A stretch of DNA of 64,000 nt from JAEYFP01 sp964566545. Lineage in GTDB: Bacteria; Bacillota; Clostridia; Lachnospirales; Lachnospiraceae. The stretch covers positions 1-64,000 of the forward strand of contig CAZMIX010000004.1 in assembly GCA_964566545.1 (NCBI GenBank). The letters are read 5' to 3'. The notes below the pieces were generated by a model. It had not been told where the DNA came from and made no database searches. It saw nothing but the letters and a program-made list of their open reading frames with translations. This document shows positions 17,525 through 26,667 of this stretch, piece after piece (the stretch's first letter is position 1; every line of letters begins with the position of its first letter). A program made the position numbers and the translations under genes.

Positions 17525-19015
17525 ATGGAAACGATTTTATCTGCAAAGGAAATGAAACAGTGTGATGAAAATACAAGCGGATATTTCGGCATATCGCCGC
17601 TCGTTCTTATGGAGCGCGCAGCATTAAGCGTGTTGGATGTACTCAGGGAAGAAGGTCTGCCGCTCTCAAAGGTGCTTGTAGTCTGCGGAAGCGGCAATAA
17701 CGGCGGGGACGGCTTTGCGATCGCAAGGCTGCTAAAGGAGAAGCAGATCCCTGTTGAGATTGTTTTTGCAGGAGAAGAAGTGTCCTGTACGCCGGAGACA
17801 AGAATCCAATGGGAAATTGCCTCCCGTTATGGGATTGTGATCAATCGCACGATAGAAGAAAACGCATATACTACTGTTATAGACGCTTTATTTGGAATCG
17901 GCTTAAATCGAGGGCTGTCCGCCCACTACAGGGAGGTCATTGCCGGAATAAACCACTTAAAGGAGCGGGGCGCCGTACTTGTTTCAGTCGATATTGCCTC
18001 CGGCATTGCAGCGGACACCGGAGCGGTCATGGGCGCGGCGGTAAAAGCCGATCTGACCGTCACCTTTGCCTATAAGAAGATCGGGCAGCTCCTTTATCCG
18101 GGGGCGGCCTATACGGGAAGGCTGATCAAAAAGGAAATCGGAATTACAACAGCCTCCTTTCGGGGAATAGTTCCCAGAACCTTTGCGCCCGAAGCCTGTG
18201 ATGCGATATTTGCAGAGCGTCCCGCTTATTCGAATAAGGGGACATTTGGGAAAGTGCTGCTAATCGCCGGAAGCGAAGTGATGGTGGGCGCAGCCGTACT
18301 GGCGGCAAGAGCCTGCTTGAAAACCGGCTGCGGTATGGTACAGGTGTTCACACACGAAAAAAACAGGCAGATGTTGATAGAAAGCCTGCCGGAATCGATC
18401 GTAACCGTTTACGAACGGGAAATTGATCCGTCCGTACTTTCTAAATCGATGGAGTGGGCTGACGTGATTGGAATCGGCCCTGGAATATCGTTAAATTCAC
18501 TTGCCAAAACGCTGTTGAACGAGGTATTTATTCACAGCCGTAAGCCACTTGTGATCGACGCGGATGCAATCACGCTGTTAGGAGAGCAGAAGGCACTTCT
18601 GAACGGTATACAAGACAGGACTATTATCATGACACCGCATATCGGAGAATATTGCCGCTTTATGCATCTTGAAAAATCGGAGGTCATATGCGATCTCATC
18701 GGTTCGGCAAGAAGGCTTGCCGCAGAATATGGAGTGATCTGCGTATGTAAGGACGCGCGTACGATCACCGCCGAGCCGTCCGGTTTTTGCAGGATCAATT
18801 TGAACGGAAACAGTGGAATGGCGAGCGCAGGCACCGGAGATGTGCTGTTTGGGATCATCTGCAGTTTGCTTGCCCAGGGAATGGAGCCGTTTGACGCAGC
18901 TTCATACGGCGTTTTCTTACACGGCGCGGCAGGGGATTTGGCATCCGAGCGGTGTGGAGAGCACGGGATGCTGGCGAGCGATTTGATTGATGCGATGCGG
19001 GAATTTTTACAATAA
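17525..19015 (+). CDS. nnr: Bifunctional NAD(P)H-hydrate epimerase/dehydratase
   Basis: 496 residues behind GGAGG. Repairs hydrated NADH/NADPH: the N-terminal YjeF_N domain (about 1-215; VVCGSGNNGGDGFAIARLL) epimerises NAD(P)HX, and the C-terminal ribokinase-like domain (about 225-496; GKVLLIAGSEVMVGAAVLAAR, VIGIGPGIS, MTPHIGEYCRF, NGNSGMASAGTGDVL) is the ADP-dependent dehydratase. Both halves look intact. The fused architecture is usual in bacteria. It lies between the Rex region and alr. Confidence 0.95.
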   Translation: METILSAKEMKQCDENTSGYFGISPLVLMERAALSVLDVLREEGLPLSKVLVVCGSGNNGGDGFAIARLLKEKQIPVEIVFAGEEVSCTPETRIQWEIASRYGIVINRTIEENAYTTVIDALFGIGLNRGLSAHYREVIAGINHLKERGAVLVSVDIASGIAADTGAVMGAAVKADLTVTFAYKKIGQLLYPGAAYTGRLIKKEIGITTASFRGIVPRTFAPEACDAIFAERPAYSNKGTFGKVLLIAGSEVMVGAAVLAARACLKTGCGMVQVFTHEKNRQMLIESLPESIVTVYEREIDPSVLSKSMEWADVIGIGPGISLNSLAKTLLNEVFIHSRKPLVIDADAITLLGEQKALLNGIQDRTIIMTPHIGEYCRFMHLEKSEVICDLIGSARRLAAEYGVICVCKDARTITAEPSGFCRINLNGNSGMASAGTGDVLFGIICSLLAQGMEPFDAASYGVFLHGAAGDLASERCGEHGMLASDLIDAMREFLQ

Positions 19016-19059
19016 CACAGGCCTCTTTTAAAGGCATAAAGATACAAGGAGGAATGATA

Positions 19060-20184
19060 ATGAGCAACAGAAGGGTTTGTGCACAAATTGATTTAGAGGC
19101 GATTGTCTCTAATATGGAGCATATGCATGAGAAGCTAAGTGAACATACGAAAATGATTGCAGTCATTAAGGCGGATGGCTATGGACACGGAGCAAAGCAG
19201 CTTGCTAAAAGACTGGAGCCTCTTGTTTTTGTTTTTGGATTCGCGGTGGCTACGGCGGAAGAGGCGATTGAACTGCGGGAGAACGGCGTGCAAAAGCCGG
19301 TTTTGATTCTCGACTATACGTTTTCGGAGGATTTTGAGGCGCTGATTGCACAGGATATCCGATTAACCGTGTTTAAGGAGAAAACTGCGGCGCAGTTGGC
19401 GGCATCCGCAAAGAAGCTTGGAAAAAAGGCTCTTGTACATATTAAGGTTGACACCGGGATGTCAAGAATTGGCGTATCTGCCGATGAATGCGGGTTGTCG
19501 GTTGTAAAGGAAATTGCCGCATACCCTGAAATTGAAATAGAAGGGCTGTTTACCCACTTTGCGCGCGCGGATGAGGCCGATAAAACTTTTTCCGATCTAC
19601 AGCTTGTCAAATTCCAGGAATTTGTCCATCGGTGTGAGCAAGCGAATATTCCAATTCCTTTCAAGCATTGCTCGAACAGTGCCGGCATTTTAGAACTGAA
19701 CAGGGCTGATTTGGATATTGTACGCGCCGGTATTACAATTTACGGGCTGTGGCCGTCTGACGAGGTTTCACGGAAATCCATCGTGCTGAAGCCGGCCATG
19801 TCTTTAAAAAGCAGCATCATTTATATCAAGACAGTGCAAAAGGATACTCCGGTAAGTTACGGCGGTACCTTTATGGCAAAAGAAACGATGCGGCTTGCAA
19901 CAATTCCGGTCGGCTATGCCGACGGATATCCGAGAGGGCTTTCCAATAAAGGAAGCGTCCTGATCAGAGGAAAACGCGCGCCGATTACAGGTCGAGTCTG
20001 TATGGATCAGTTTATGGTAGATGTCACAAATATTCCCGAGGCAAAAGAGTACGACGAAGTTGTGCTTTTGGGAAGCTCCGGTGAAGAAGAAATTACGGCG
20101 GAAGAACTAAGCCGCCTGTCCGGCAGATTTCATTATGAGCTTGTATGCGATATTTCAAAGCGCGTGCCGCGTGTTTATACATAA
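19060..20184 (+). CDS. alr: Alanine racemase
   Basis: 374 residues; ATG 19060 preferred because AAGGAGGA at 19046-19053 is too close to ATG 19054. PLP enzyme making D-alanine for peptidoglycan. Lys37 in IAVIKADGYGHG binds PLP; Tyr267 in PVSYGGTF is the opposite-face catalytic base; C-terminal beta domain with IPVGYADGYPRGLS and GRVCMDQFMVDVT. Normal length. The downstream MazF-like gene recalls the alr-ndoA linkage of Bacillus. Confidence 0.96.
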   Translation: MSNRRVCAQIDLEAIVSNMEHMHEKLSEHTKMIAVIKADGYGHGAKQLAKRLEPLVFVFGFAVATAEEAIELRENGVQKPVLILDYTFSEDFEALIAQDIRLTVFKEKTAAQLAASAKKLGKKALVHIKVDTGMSRIGVSADECGLSVVKEIAAYPEIEIEGLFTHFARADEADKTFSDLQLVKFQEFVHRCEQANIPIPFKHCSNSAGILELNRADLDIVRAGITIYGLWPSDEVSRKSIVLKPAMSLKSSIIYIKTVQKDTPVSYGGTFMAKETMRLATIPVGYADGYPRGLSNKGSVLIRGKRAPITGRVCMDQFMVDVTNIPEAKEYDEVVLLGSSGEEEITAEELSRLSGRFHYELVCDISKRVPRVYT

Positions 20185-20298
20185 CAGGGGTTCCCTTCCG
20201 ATTAATTTAATCAGATCTGAATACACAAAATAAAAGTTGTTAATACTGTAACTACAAAATGGTTAATCAAAAGTATGATTTGAAAGGTTGTGTAGGGT

Positions 20299-20646
20299 TT
20301 GATTATAAGAAGAGGAGATATTTTTTATGCGGATTTGCGGCCGGTCATCGGCTCTGAGCAGGGGGGTATCCGTCCGGTTTTAATTATACAGAATGATATT
20401 GGAAACAAACATAGTCCGACGGTTATCTGCGCCGCGATTACAAGTCGGATGAATAAGGCGAAGCTGCCGACCCATATTGAAATAGAATGCAGGAAATATC
20501 ATCTGGAAAAGGATTCCGTTATTTTGCTGGAACAGGTGCGCACAATCGACAAAAGCCGCCTGAAGGATAAGGTATGCCATCTGGATATCTCCATTATGGA
20601 AAGCGTGGATAAAGCGCTGTACGTGAGCTTTCAGCTTCCTACATAG
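20299..20646 (+). CDS. MazF/PemK-family endoribonuclease toxin, no antitoxin adjacent
   Basis: 115 residues from TTG 20299 (AAAGG at 20283-20287). Typical MazF/EndoA: RRGDIFYADLRPVIGSEQGGIRPVLIIQND, the CAAITSR strand and LLEQVRTIDKSRL. Such enzymes cut mRNA at short sequences and are normally neutralised by a small antitoxin encoded just upstream. Here the 114 nt between alr and this gene contain no reading frame of antitoxin size. The toxin therefore stands alone, either paired with a distant antitoxin or used as a housekeeping RNase. Catalytic regions appear intact. Confidence 0.92.
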   Translation: MIIRRGDIFYADLRPVIGSEQGGIRPVLIIQNDIGNKHSPTVICAAITSRMNKAKLPTHIEIECRKYHLEKDSVILLEQVRTIDKSRLKDKVCHLDISIMESVDKALYVSFQLPT

Positions 20647-20724
20647 TATAAAGAAGTTGAAGAAACGCGAAAATAATGCTATATTATACAATATGGATAA
20701 AACAAAGGAGAATGAGGTGTAGAA

Positions 20725-21453
20725 ATGTCAGGACATTCTAAATTTGCAAACATTAAGCACAAAAAGGAGAAAAATGATGCTGCAAAAGGTAAAATTTTTA
20801 CGATCATAGGAAGAGAAATTGCGGTGGCTGTGAAGGAGGGGGGCGTGGATCCCGATAACAATTCCCGGCTGCGTGATGTAATTACTAAGGCCAAAACGAA
20901 CAACATGCCGAATGATACGATCGAAAGGGGCATTAAGAAAGCCGCGGGAGATGCGGCAAACGTAAACTACGAATATGTATCCTATGAAGGCTATGGGCCG
21001 AGCGGAATCGCAATTATCGTTGATGCGCTTACGGACAATAAAAACCGTACGGCGGCAAACGTGAGAAGCGCCTTTACAAAGGGCAACGGTAATGTCGGTA
21101 TACAGGGCTGTGTATCGTTTATGTTTGATAAAAAAGGACAGATTATCATTGATAAAGAAGAATGTGATATGGATGCGGACGAGCTGATGATGATCGCACT
21201 TGATGCGGGCGCGGAGGATTTTTCCGAAGAAGAGGACAGTTATGAGATACTCACTGATCCCGATGAGTTCGGTGTGGTTTGCAAGGCACTTGAGGCGGCC
21301 GGTATTTTAATGGCATCTGCCGAGGTGACAATGATTCCACAGACGTGGGTAGAACTGACGGATGAAACGGCAGTCAAGTCCCTTCAAAAAACGCTGGATC
21401 TGCTGGATGAAGATGATGACGTACAGGCTGTTTATCATAATTGGGATGAATGA
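20725..21453 (+). CDS. yebC: YebC/PmpR-family protein
   Basis: 242 residues, RBS AAAGGAG. Starts with the diagnostic MSGHSKFANIKHKKEKNDAAKGKIF and contains RAxxNMPxDxIERGIKKA-type and YEGYGPSGIAIIVDALTDNKNRT blocks. Full length for the family. Members are described as DNA-binding regulators or, more recently, as factors easing ribosome stalling; which applies here is open. The next gene starts 13 nt later. Confidence 0.95.
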   Translation: MSGHSKFANIKHKKEKNDAAKGKIFTIIGREIAVAVKEGGVDPDNNSRLRDVITKAKTNNMPNDTIERGIKKAAGDAANVNYEYVSYEGYGPSGIAIIVDALTDNKNRTAANVRSAFTKGNGNVGIQGCVSFMFDKKGQIIIDKEECDMDADELMMIALDAGAEDFSEEEDSYEILTDPDEFGVVCKALEAAGILMASAEVTMIPQTWVELTDETAVKSLQKTLDLLDEDDDVQAVYHNWDE

Positions 21454-21466
21454 TCAGGAGATGGAA

Positions 21467-22237
21467 ATGGAAAATATTAAAACAGAGCTTCCTAAACTGC
21501 TATTCGATAATAAAGACGGACTGAAGAACTTTAAACGGGATAAGTACGAGGAAGCATTTCGAAGCTATTACGGCATATATCTGCCGCTTTTTGATGAAAT
21601 CGAAAAGCAGTATCAGAATGCAGAAGACAAGCAGGCTTTTGTAAAAGAACTGGCTGATTCTTTTGTTGGCTATGCAAGCGATAAGCAAGCCGATTTGAAA
21701 AAGAAAGTCGAAAAAGAAAATTTTGTGATTGATCATAATTCAATGATGGCGGTTTATGTATTTCCGGCAATTTTGGAATATCGCGGGGAGTCATCCGAAC
21801 CGTTAGTGAATGCGATCGTTGCAAAATGGAATGCGGTCTTTACAAAGTACACCCTAAAAATAGGAAAATACGATGATATCAAAAACGGTTTTCGCACGAA
21901 GCTATGCTATGTGACGACAGCCGTGTGTGAAAGTCTCGGTAAAGATGACGATTGCTATGAGCTTCGACTGTTAAGGGGTTACAGGGATCATTATCTAAGC
22001 AGCCAACCGGATGGGAAAGCTTTGATTGACGAATATTATAATATTGCGCCAACAATTGTAAACAGGATAAATAAAAAAGAAAATGCGCAGGAAATCTACA
22101 AAAATATTTTCAAGGAATACCTTAGTCCTTGTATTTATAATATTGAAGTGGAAAACAACGAGTCATGCAAGGAAATATACATAGACATGATCCGTATACT
22201 GCAGAAAGAGTATATGGGGTATTATTATGAACAATAG
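21467..22237 (+). CDS. Protein with CFI-box-like C-terminal motif, function unknown
   Basis: 256 residues from ATG 21467, 6 nt after CAGGAG; ATGs at 21446 and 21461 are also in frame. N-terminal about 130 residues are helical and charged. The segment CYVTTAVCESLGKDDDCYEL followed by LRGYRDHYL and YYNIAPTIVNRI resembles the CFI-box motif seen in varied bacterial proteins (Cys cluster, LR.FRD, YY..AP). No signal peptide. Its last 11 nt overlap metY, so the two are translationally coupled. The biochemical role is unknown. Confidence 0.7.
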   Translation: MENIKTELPKLLFDNKDGLKNFKRDKYEEAFRSYYGIYLPLFDEIEKQYQNAEDKQAFVKELADSFVGYASDKQADLKKKVEKENFVIDHNSMMAVYVFPAILEYRGESSEPLVNAIVAKWNAVFTKYTLKIGKYDDIKNGFRTKLCYVTTAVCESLGKDDDCYELRLLRGYRDHYLSSQPDGKALIDEYYNIAPTIVNRINKKENAQEIYKNIFKEYLSPCIYNIEVENNESCKEIYIDMIRILQKEYMGYYYEQ

Positions 22238-23507
22238 ATACAGGCCGGAAACAATTTGTATTCAGTCGGGTTGGCAGCCGAAAAAAGGCGAGTCGAGAGT
22301 GCTTCCGATTTACCAGAGTACGACATTCCGATATGAAACCTCGGAACAGATGGGAAAGCTGTTTGATCTGGAGGAAAGCGGGTATTTTTATACACGGCTT
22401 CAAAATCCGACGAACGATTTTGTGGCAAAGAAGATCTGCGAGCTGGAGGGCGGGGCTGCTGCGATGCTGACCTCTTCAGGACAAGCTGCCAATTATTATG
22501 CGGTATTTAATATTTGCGAGAGCGGAGACCACGTGGTCATGTCCTCGACTGTGTACGGCGGTACGTTTAATCTGCTAACCGTAACGATGAAAAAGATGGG
22601 CATTGCATGTACGATTGTGGATCCCGACGCACCGATTGAGGTGCTGAACGAGGCATTTCAGGAAAATACAAAGTGCGTACTCGCTGAGACGCTTGCAAAT
22701 CCTGCGCTTGTAGTTCTTGATATCGAGAAATTTGCACAGGTCGCCCATATGCACGGTGTGCCTCTGATTGTTGACAATACGTTTGCAACACCGATTAATT
22801 GCCGGCCGTTTGAATGGGGCGCGGACATCGTGACGCATTCTACGACAAAATATATGGACGGTCATGCCATGTGTGTCGGCGGCTGCATTGTGGATAGCGG
22901 TAATTTTGACTGGAATGCGCATGCGGACAAATTTCCGGGGCTGACGGAGCCGGATGAATCCTATCACGGAGTTGTTTATGCGGAGCGTTTTGGGAAGGGT
23001 GCTTACATTACGAAGGCGACTACGCAGCTGATGCGCGACCTTGGTTCGATCCAGTCACCGCAGAACGCATTTTTGTTGAATGTTGGTCTGGAGACGCTGC
23101 ATCTGCGCGTGCCGAGGCATTGTGAAAATGCGCTGCAGGTCGCAAAATATTTAAAAAATCACCTGAAGGTTGCTTGGGTATCCTATCCGGGGCTTGCGGA
23201 TGATAAATATCATACATTGGCCGAAAAATATATGCCAAATGGTACCTGCGGAGTACTCTGTTTCGGTTTGAAGGGTGGCAGGGATGCATCCGTAAGCTTT
23301 ATGGATCAATTAAAGCTTGCGGCAATTGTAACCCATGTGGCGGATGCGAGAACCTGTGTATTGCACCCGGCAAGCCATACGCATCGTCAAATGACGGACG
23401 AACAGTTAATAGAGGCCGGAGTTGCACCGGATCTGATCCGTTTTTCAGTCGGCATTGAAAATGCGGCTGATATTATCGAGGACTTGGAGCAGGCCTTGGG
23501 AAGATAG
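22227..23507 (+). CDS. metY: O-acetylhomoserine sulfhydrylase (MetY-type)
   Basis: 426-residue PLP enzyme of the Cys/Met metabolism family. YxxTRLQNPTN near the N-terminus, phosphate-site SSGQAANYYA, VDNTFATP, and Lys in THSTTKYMDGH as PLP anchor; C-terminal VADARTCVLHPASHTHRQM is typical of O-acetylhomoserine aminocarboxypropyltransferases, which make homocysteine from O-acetylhomoserine and sulfide. Methionine gamma-lyase is an alternative but less likely. No room for a SAM riboswitch because it overlaps the preceding gene. metH lies elsewhere in the window (51 kb). Confidence 0.9.
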   Translation: MNNRYRPETICIQSGWQPKKGESRVLPIYQSTTFRYETSEQMGKLFDLEESGYFYTRLQNPTNDFVAKKICELEGGAAAMLTSSGQAANYYAVFNICESGDHVVMSSTVYGGTFNLLTVTMKKMGIACTIVDPDAPIEVLNEAFQENTKCVLAETLANPALVVLDIEKFAQVAHMHGVPLIVDNTFATPINCRPFEWGADIVTHSTTKYMDGHAMCVGGCIVDSGNFDWNAHADKFPGLTEPDESYHGVVYAERFGKGAYITKATTQLMRDLGSIQSPQNAFLLNVGLETLHLRVPRHCENALQVAKYLKNHLKVAWVSYPGLADDKYHTLAEKYMPNGTCGVLCFGLKGGRDASVSFMDQLKLAAIVTHVADARTCVLHPASHTHRQMTDEQLIEAGVAPDLIRFSVGIENAADIIEDLEQALGR

Positions 23508-23513
23508 GGTGGT

Positions 23514-25265
23514 ATGAGAGGAAAAGATAGCTTTTTTTCAACGACAACGGCGGGGATTTCTTTGGTTTTATTTGGGTATGTACTGTTCGTTTCCTTGTTT
23601 AACCAAATTGTCACCCAAAATGAAGGGTTCTTCTACGTGATCGTGTTTGGGGGAATTCTTGTTTTGGCGTTTGTATTGCTCCGTCTGATGACAAAGCTCC
23701 TTGCCATTTCTCATGAGGTGGAGGAGCGGAAGCTTTGGTATGTGACGGAGACCGCTTCCATTCTTGCTTTATTTGTACTTTTTTTTCGTACGAGACTCTC
23801 CTATATGTCGTCGCTTCCGGCTCAGGATGCGGTATTTTATAAGGCGGCTGTTTTACTTAAGAAGCAGATGCTTAGTGTCGGCGGCATGGACATTCTGCCT
23901 CAATTGATGCGCAATCCGGCACAGTATGCTTATTCGGTCATTGTATGGCTTGTCTTTCTGATAACAGGAGAAAGCCCTTCTATTGTTGTTTATATTAATA
24001 TGGCAATCCTGTTTTTGACGGTGTTTTTTGTATACCGGATTGTGAGAAGGATTGGCGGCAGGGTCTGTGGAATTCTTTCTGTTGCATGCAGTCTTTTTAT
24101 GCCGTCTCAAGCATTTACCGTTTATTCCTATAATACGGAACTGTTTTTTGCCTGTATTTTCTTTGTGGCATTGAGTTTATTGGTCTATCTGACTGATCAA
24201 GATAATGAAAAAGGACGGCTCCAGCCGCTTTTATACGTGTTGTTTGGTATGTTGCTTGGCGCATTGCTTTTTACCGAACCGCTGGCTGTTATCATAGCGG
24301 TACTTTTGCTGATTGGCATTTTTCGTCGGCCGGAAAAGGGCTGGTTGTGTGGTTTTACGGCTTTGACAGCGATGCTTGCAGTATTTTTCGTATTATTTTT
24401 TTTGAAATGTGATTCTCTGGAATGTACGAGTGCGGAGCTGATGCAGGCATATGGGGGCAGGTTTTCGGTTACCTCCAATGCGGAGACGGGAGAACAGTAT
24501 GCACCCGGACAGATTCTTGGCAGCTTCTATGAGCTGTTAGATAGTCAGAATGCGCCTATTGCAAATAATTATTATTTTTTGACGAGAGCGGATGGGCAGA
24601 TCTATTCGGCACTGCAGGCTGCCTGGTTTCAGCTGGGCAATCAGCTCTTATACTTGTTTTTGATCGTGCTGTCGATTGCCTGTGCATACTATGTGATCAA
24701 AGGGAAAAATTCAAAAGTTGTTCCCTGCCTGCTTTCTCTGATCGGTGCGGTCGGTGTTTTGTTTTTGAGTACAAATAAGGAGAACAATACCTGGTTTTTT
24801 GTGGAACTGCTGATTATTATCGCTTGTGTCAGTCTCTACTATTTATATGAAAGCTACCATCCTGCAGAGGAGTCGATTCTGAAGCTGACAAATCCGCCGC
24901 AGGCAGAAGAGGATGGCACAATAGCAGGGGAGACAGAGGAAGAGAAGGCGATCCGGCTTGCAAGAGCGCGAGCGCTCATATTCTTTGGTGAAAATAATGC
25001 ACTCTACGGGGAAATCAAGGCTCAGGAAAAAGCATTAAAAGCGGTTGAGAGGATAAGACCGGTAGAAACAATTGCGGAAGAAGCAAAAGAGGAGGATAAG
25101 GAGCCTGTGAAAGAAGAGAAGAAAGCGATCAAATTTTTAGAAAATCCGTTGCCGCTTCCCAAGGCACATGTTTCAAAAGAGATGGAATATTCTCTTAATA
25201 TGGAGACAGATTCCAATCTGCATTTTGACATTGAAATCGAAGAGGATGACGATTTTGAAGTATAA
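23514..25265 (+). CDS. Polytopic membrane protein, GT-C glycosyltransferase-like
   Basis: 583 residues, 6 nt after metY. About 12 hydrophobic helices fill residues 10-445, with an extracytoplasmic loop after helix 3 containing SSLPAQDAVFYKAAVLLKK and a further large loop with LDSQNAPIANNYYFL. This layout resembles lipid-linked-sugar-dependent GT-C glycosyltransferases, although no definitive catalytic motif is recognised. The C-terminal about 140 residues are cytoplasmic, Glu/Lys-rich and end in a very acidic EIEEDDDFEV. It may act in cell-surface glycosylation; that is inference. Confidence 0.7.
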   Translation: MRGKDSFFSTTTAGISLVLFGYVLFVSLFNQIVTQNEGFFYVIVFGGILVLAFVLLRLMTKLLAISHEVEERKLWYVTETASILALFVLFFRTRLSYMSSLPAQDAVFYKAAVLLKKQMLSVGGMDILPQLMRNPAQYAYSVIVWLVFLITGESPSIVVYINMAILFLTVFFVYRIVRRIGGRVCGILSVACSLFMPSQAFTVYSYNTELFFACIFFVALSLLVYLTDQDNEKGRLQPLLYVLFGMLLGALLFTEPLAVIIAVLLLIGIFRRPEKGWLCGFTALTAMLAVFFVLFFLKCDSLECTSAELMQAYGGRFSVTSNAETGEQYAPGQILGSFYELLDSQNAPIANNYYFLTRADGQIYSALQAAWFQLGNQLLYLFLIVLSIACAYYVIKGKNSKVVPCLLSLIGAVGVLFLSTNKENNTWFFVELLIIIACVSLYYLYESYHPAEESILKLTNPPQAEEDGTIAGETEEEKAIRLARARALIFFGENNALYGEIKAQEKALKAVERIRPVETIAEEAKEEDKEPVKEEKKAIKFLENPLPLPKAHVSKEMEYSLNMETDSNLHFDIEIEEDDDFEV

Positions 25266-25281
25266 AACAGCCTTTTTGTCC

Positions 25282-25304
25282 GCATACTATATGAAATAGT
25301 ATGC
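25282..25304 (+). other. Hairpin in the leader of the TepA-like gene
   Basis: Perfect 9-bp stem GCATACTAT / ATAGTATGC with a 5-nt loop, directly followed by the AAAAGGAG ribosome site of the 25321 gene. No T-run follows, so it is a 5'-leader structure rather than a terminator. Confidence 0.6.
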
Positions 25305-25320
25305 AAAAGGAGCTGTGTGA

Positions 25321-26019
25321 ATGGGTACGGATCAAGAGATCAAAGAATTTGGGCAGATGACCTTGGATAAGAGTAAAAGCAAACACAAGGTACATCTGCT
25401 TTCTGTTATTGGCGAAATTGAAGGGCATGATGTGCTCGGGGCAAATACAAAGTCAACAAAATATGAGCATGTTTTGCCAAAGCTTGCCGAGCTGGAGGAT
25501 GACGGTGAAATTGAAGGACTTCTGATTCTGATTAACACGGTGGGCGGAGATGTGGAAGCGGGACTTGCGATTGCTGAAATGATCGCTTCTTTGAGCAAGC
25601 CGACTGTTTCTCTCGTGCTTGGCGGAAGTCATTCCATCGGTCTTCCGATTGCAGTCAGTACGAACTACTCGTTTATCGTTCCGACGGGAACCGCAGTCAT
25701 TCATCCGGTCAGAACATCAGGTGTCGTACTCGGTGTCAAGCAGTCGTTTGATTATTTCAGGCAGATTCAGGATCGGATCGTAGGATTTATAACAAGCCAT
25801 TGTGAGGTTTCCAGAGAACGTTTTTTAAAACTGATGATGGAAACAAGCTTGCTGACAAAGGATATGGGAACGATTCTTGTCGGTCCGCAGGCGGTCGAGG
25901 AAGGCATTATCAACGAGGTCGGCGGTATTCAAGAAGCCTTTGCAAAATTGCATGCAATGATCGATGAAATTGCCGATGAAAATAAGAAAAATGCGAAAAA
26001 AGAAATAAAAAGAAAATAG
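25321..26019 (+). CDS. tepA: ClpP-like serine protease (TepA/translocation-enhancing type)
   Basis: 232 residues, AAAGGAG 8 nt upstream. Crotonase-fold ClpP-like protease: LLILINTVGGDVEAGLAIAE, nucleophile region GGSHSIG (Ser105 probable) and VIHPVRTSG (His128). Bacillus TepA is a soluble ClpP-like protein reported to aid protein translocation or degrade signal-peptide remnants. Its N-terminus lacks a signal sequence and the C-terminus is Lys-rich. Preceded by an unusual hairpin and followed by the tRNA-Thr promoter. Confidence 0.88.
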   Translation: MGTDQEIKEFGQMTLDKSKSKHKVHLLSVIGEIEGHDVLGANTKSTKYEHVLPKLAELEDDGEIEGLLILINTVGGDVEAGLAIAEMIASLSKPTVSLVLGGSHSIGLPIAVSTNYSFIVPTGTAVIHPVRTSGVVLGVKQSFDYFRQIQDRIVGFITSHCEVSRERFLKLMMETSLLTKDMGTILVGPQAVEEGIINEVGGIQEAFAKLHAMIDEIADENKKNAKKEIKRK

Positions 26020-26022
26020 TGG

Positions 26023-26051
26023 TTGCAAAATGAAATGAAATTTAATATAAT
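26023..26051 (+). promoter_or_regulatory. Promoter of tRNA-Thr
   Basis: TTGCAA, 17-nt spacer, TATAAT, with the tRNA beginning 27 nt downstream of the -10. Confidence 0.8.
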
Positions 26052-26078
26052 AGCAAAGGTAGCCGTGAATGGCGGCGG

Positions 26079-26151
<73 letters not shown>

Positions 26152-26163
26152 TCAAATGAACAG

Positions 26164-26216
26164 GGTACGAAGTATTGAACAGTTTTGTTGGACTGTCCAG
26201 TATTTCGTACCTTTTT
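26164..26216 (+). terminator. Intrinsic terminator of tRNA-Thr
   Basis: Long stem starting GGTACGAAGTATTG and closing CAGTATTTCGTACC (about 19 pairs, with G-U pairs and one mismatch) followed by TTTTT at 26212-26216. Confidence 0.9.
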
Positions 26217-26667
26217 CTATGCCCGAGAGCCTGTGTTTATCAGCATTTACACATTTGATATAAAATCAAGCGCGAATATCGTATTTGGTAGAAAACCTTA
26301 AATTTGTAGCCGGAAAGTTAAAATCAATGACTTTCAAACATCATTGTCCAAGTATATAGTATTGGCTTCCTTTTCTTCATACAGCAGTTCAAACTTATAT
26401 ACAATAAGTGTATGGATAATATCATTGTGCTTTATGGAGATATTTGGTATAATGAATCAACGGTAGGTGCAATGTCTTTCCACGCAATTAAGAATGATAA
26501 GAGTCAACCGTGCAGGGATTTTATTTCTTAGTCAGGCGCCTGAAACCGGGTGGCTTAGCGGGCCAAAAGAAAAGTAATTATCTTTTTTCCATTTTAAACA
26601 CAAATTTATCAAATTCCATCATAAAAGTTGATTTGTGGCAGTATTTTATTATTTAGGGAGAGAAATC
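26217..26667 (+). other. Gene-poor stretch behind tRNA-Thr
   Basis: About 450 nt without a credible gene. It is AT-rich with scattered stops in all frames and no recognisable integrase fragment or direct repeat of the tRNA 3' end. The last 30 nt hold the ribosome site (AGGGAG) of the lipoprotein gene. Its place beside a tRNA suggests decayed insertion junction sequence. Confidence 0.5.

Noticed and set aside
20237..20254. TTGTTAA-TACT-GTAACTA resembling a Rex operator upstream of the MazF-like gene
   Set aside because: Only one half-site is perfect (second half 5 of 7) and the target makes little sense for Rex.
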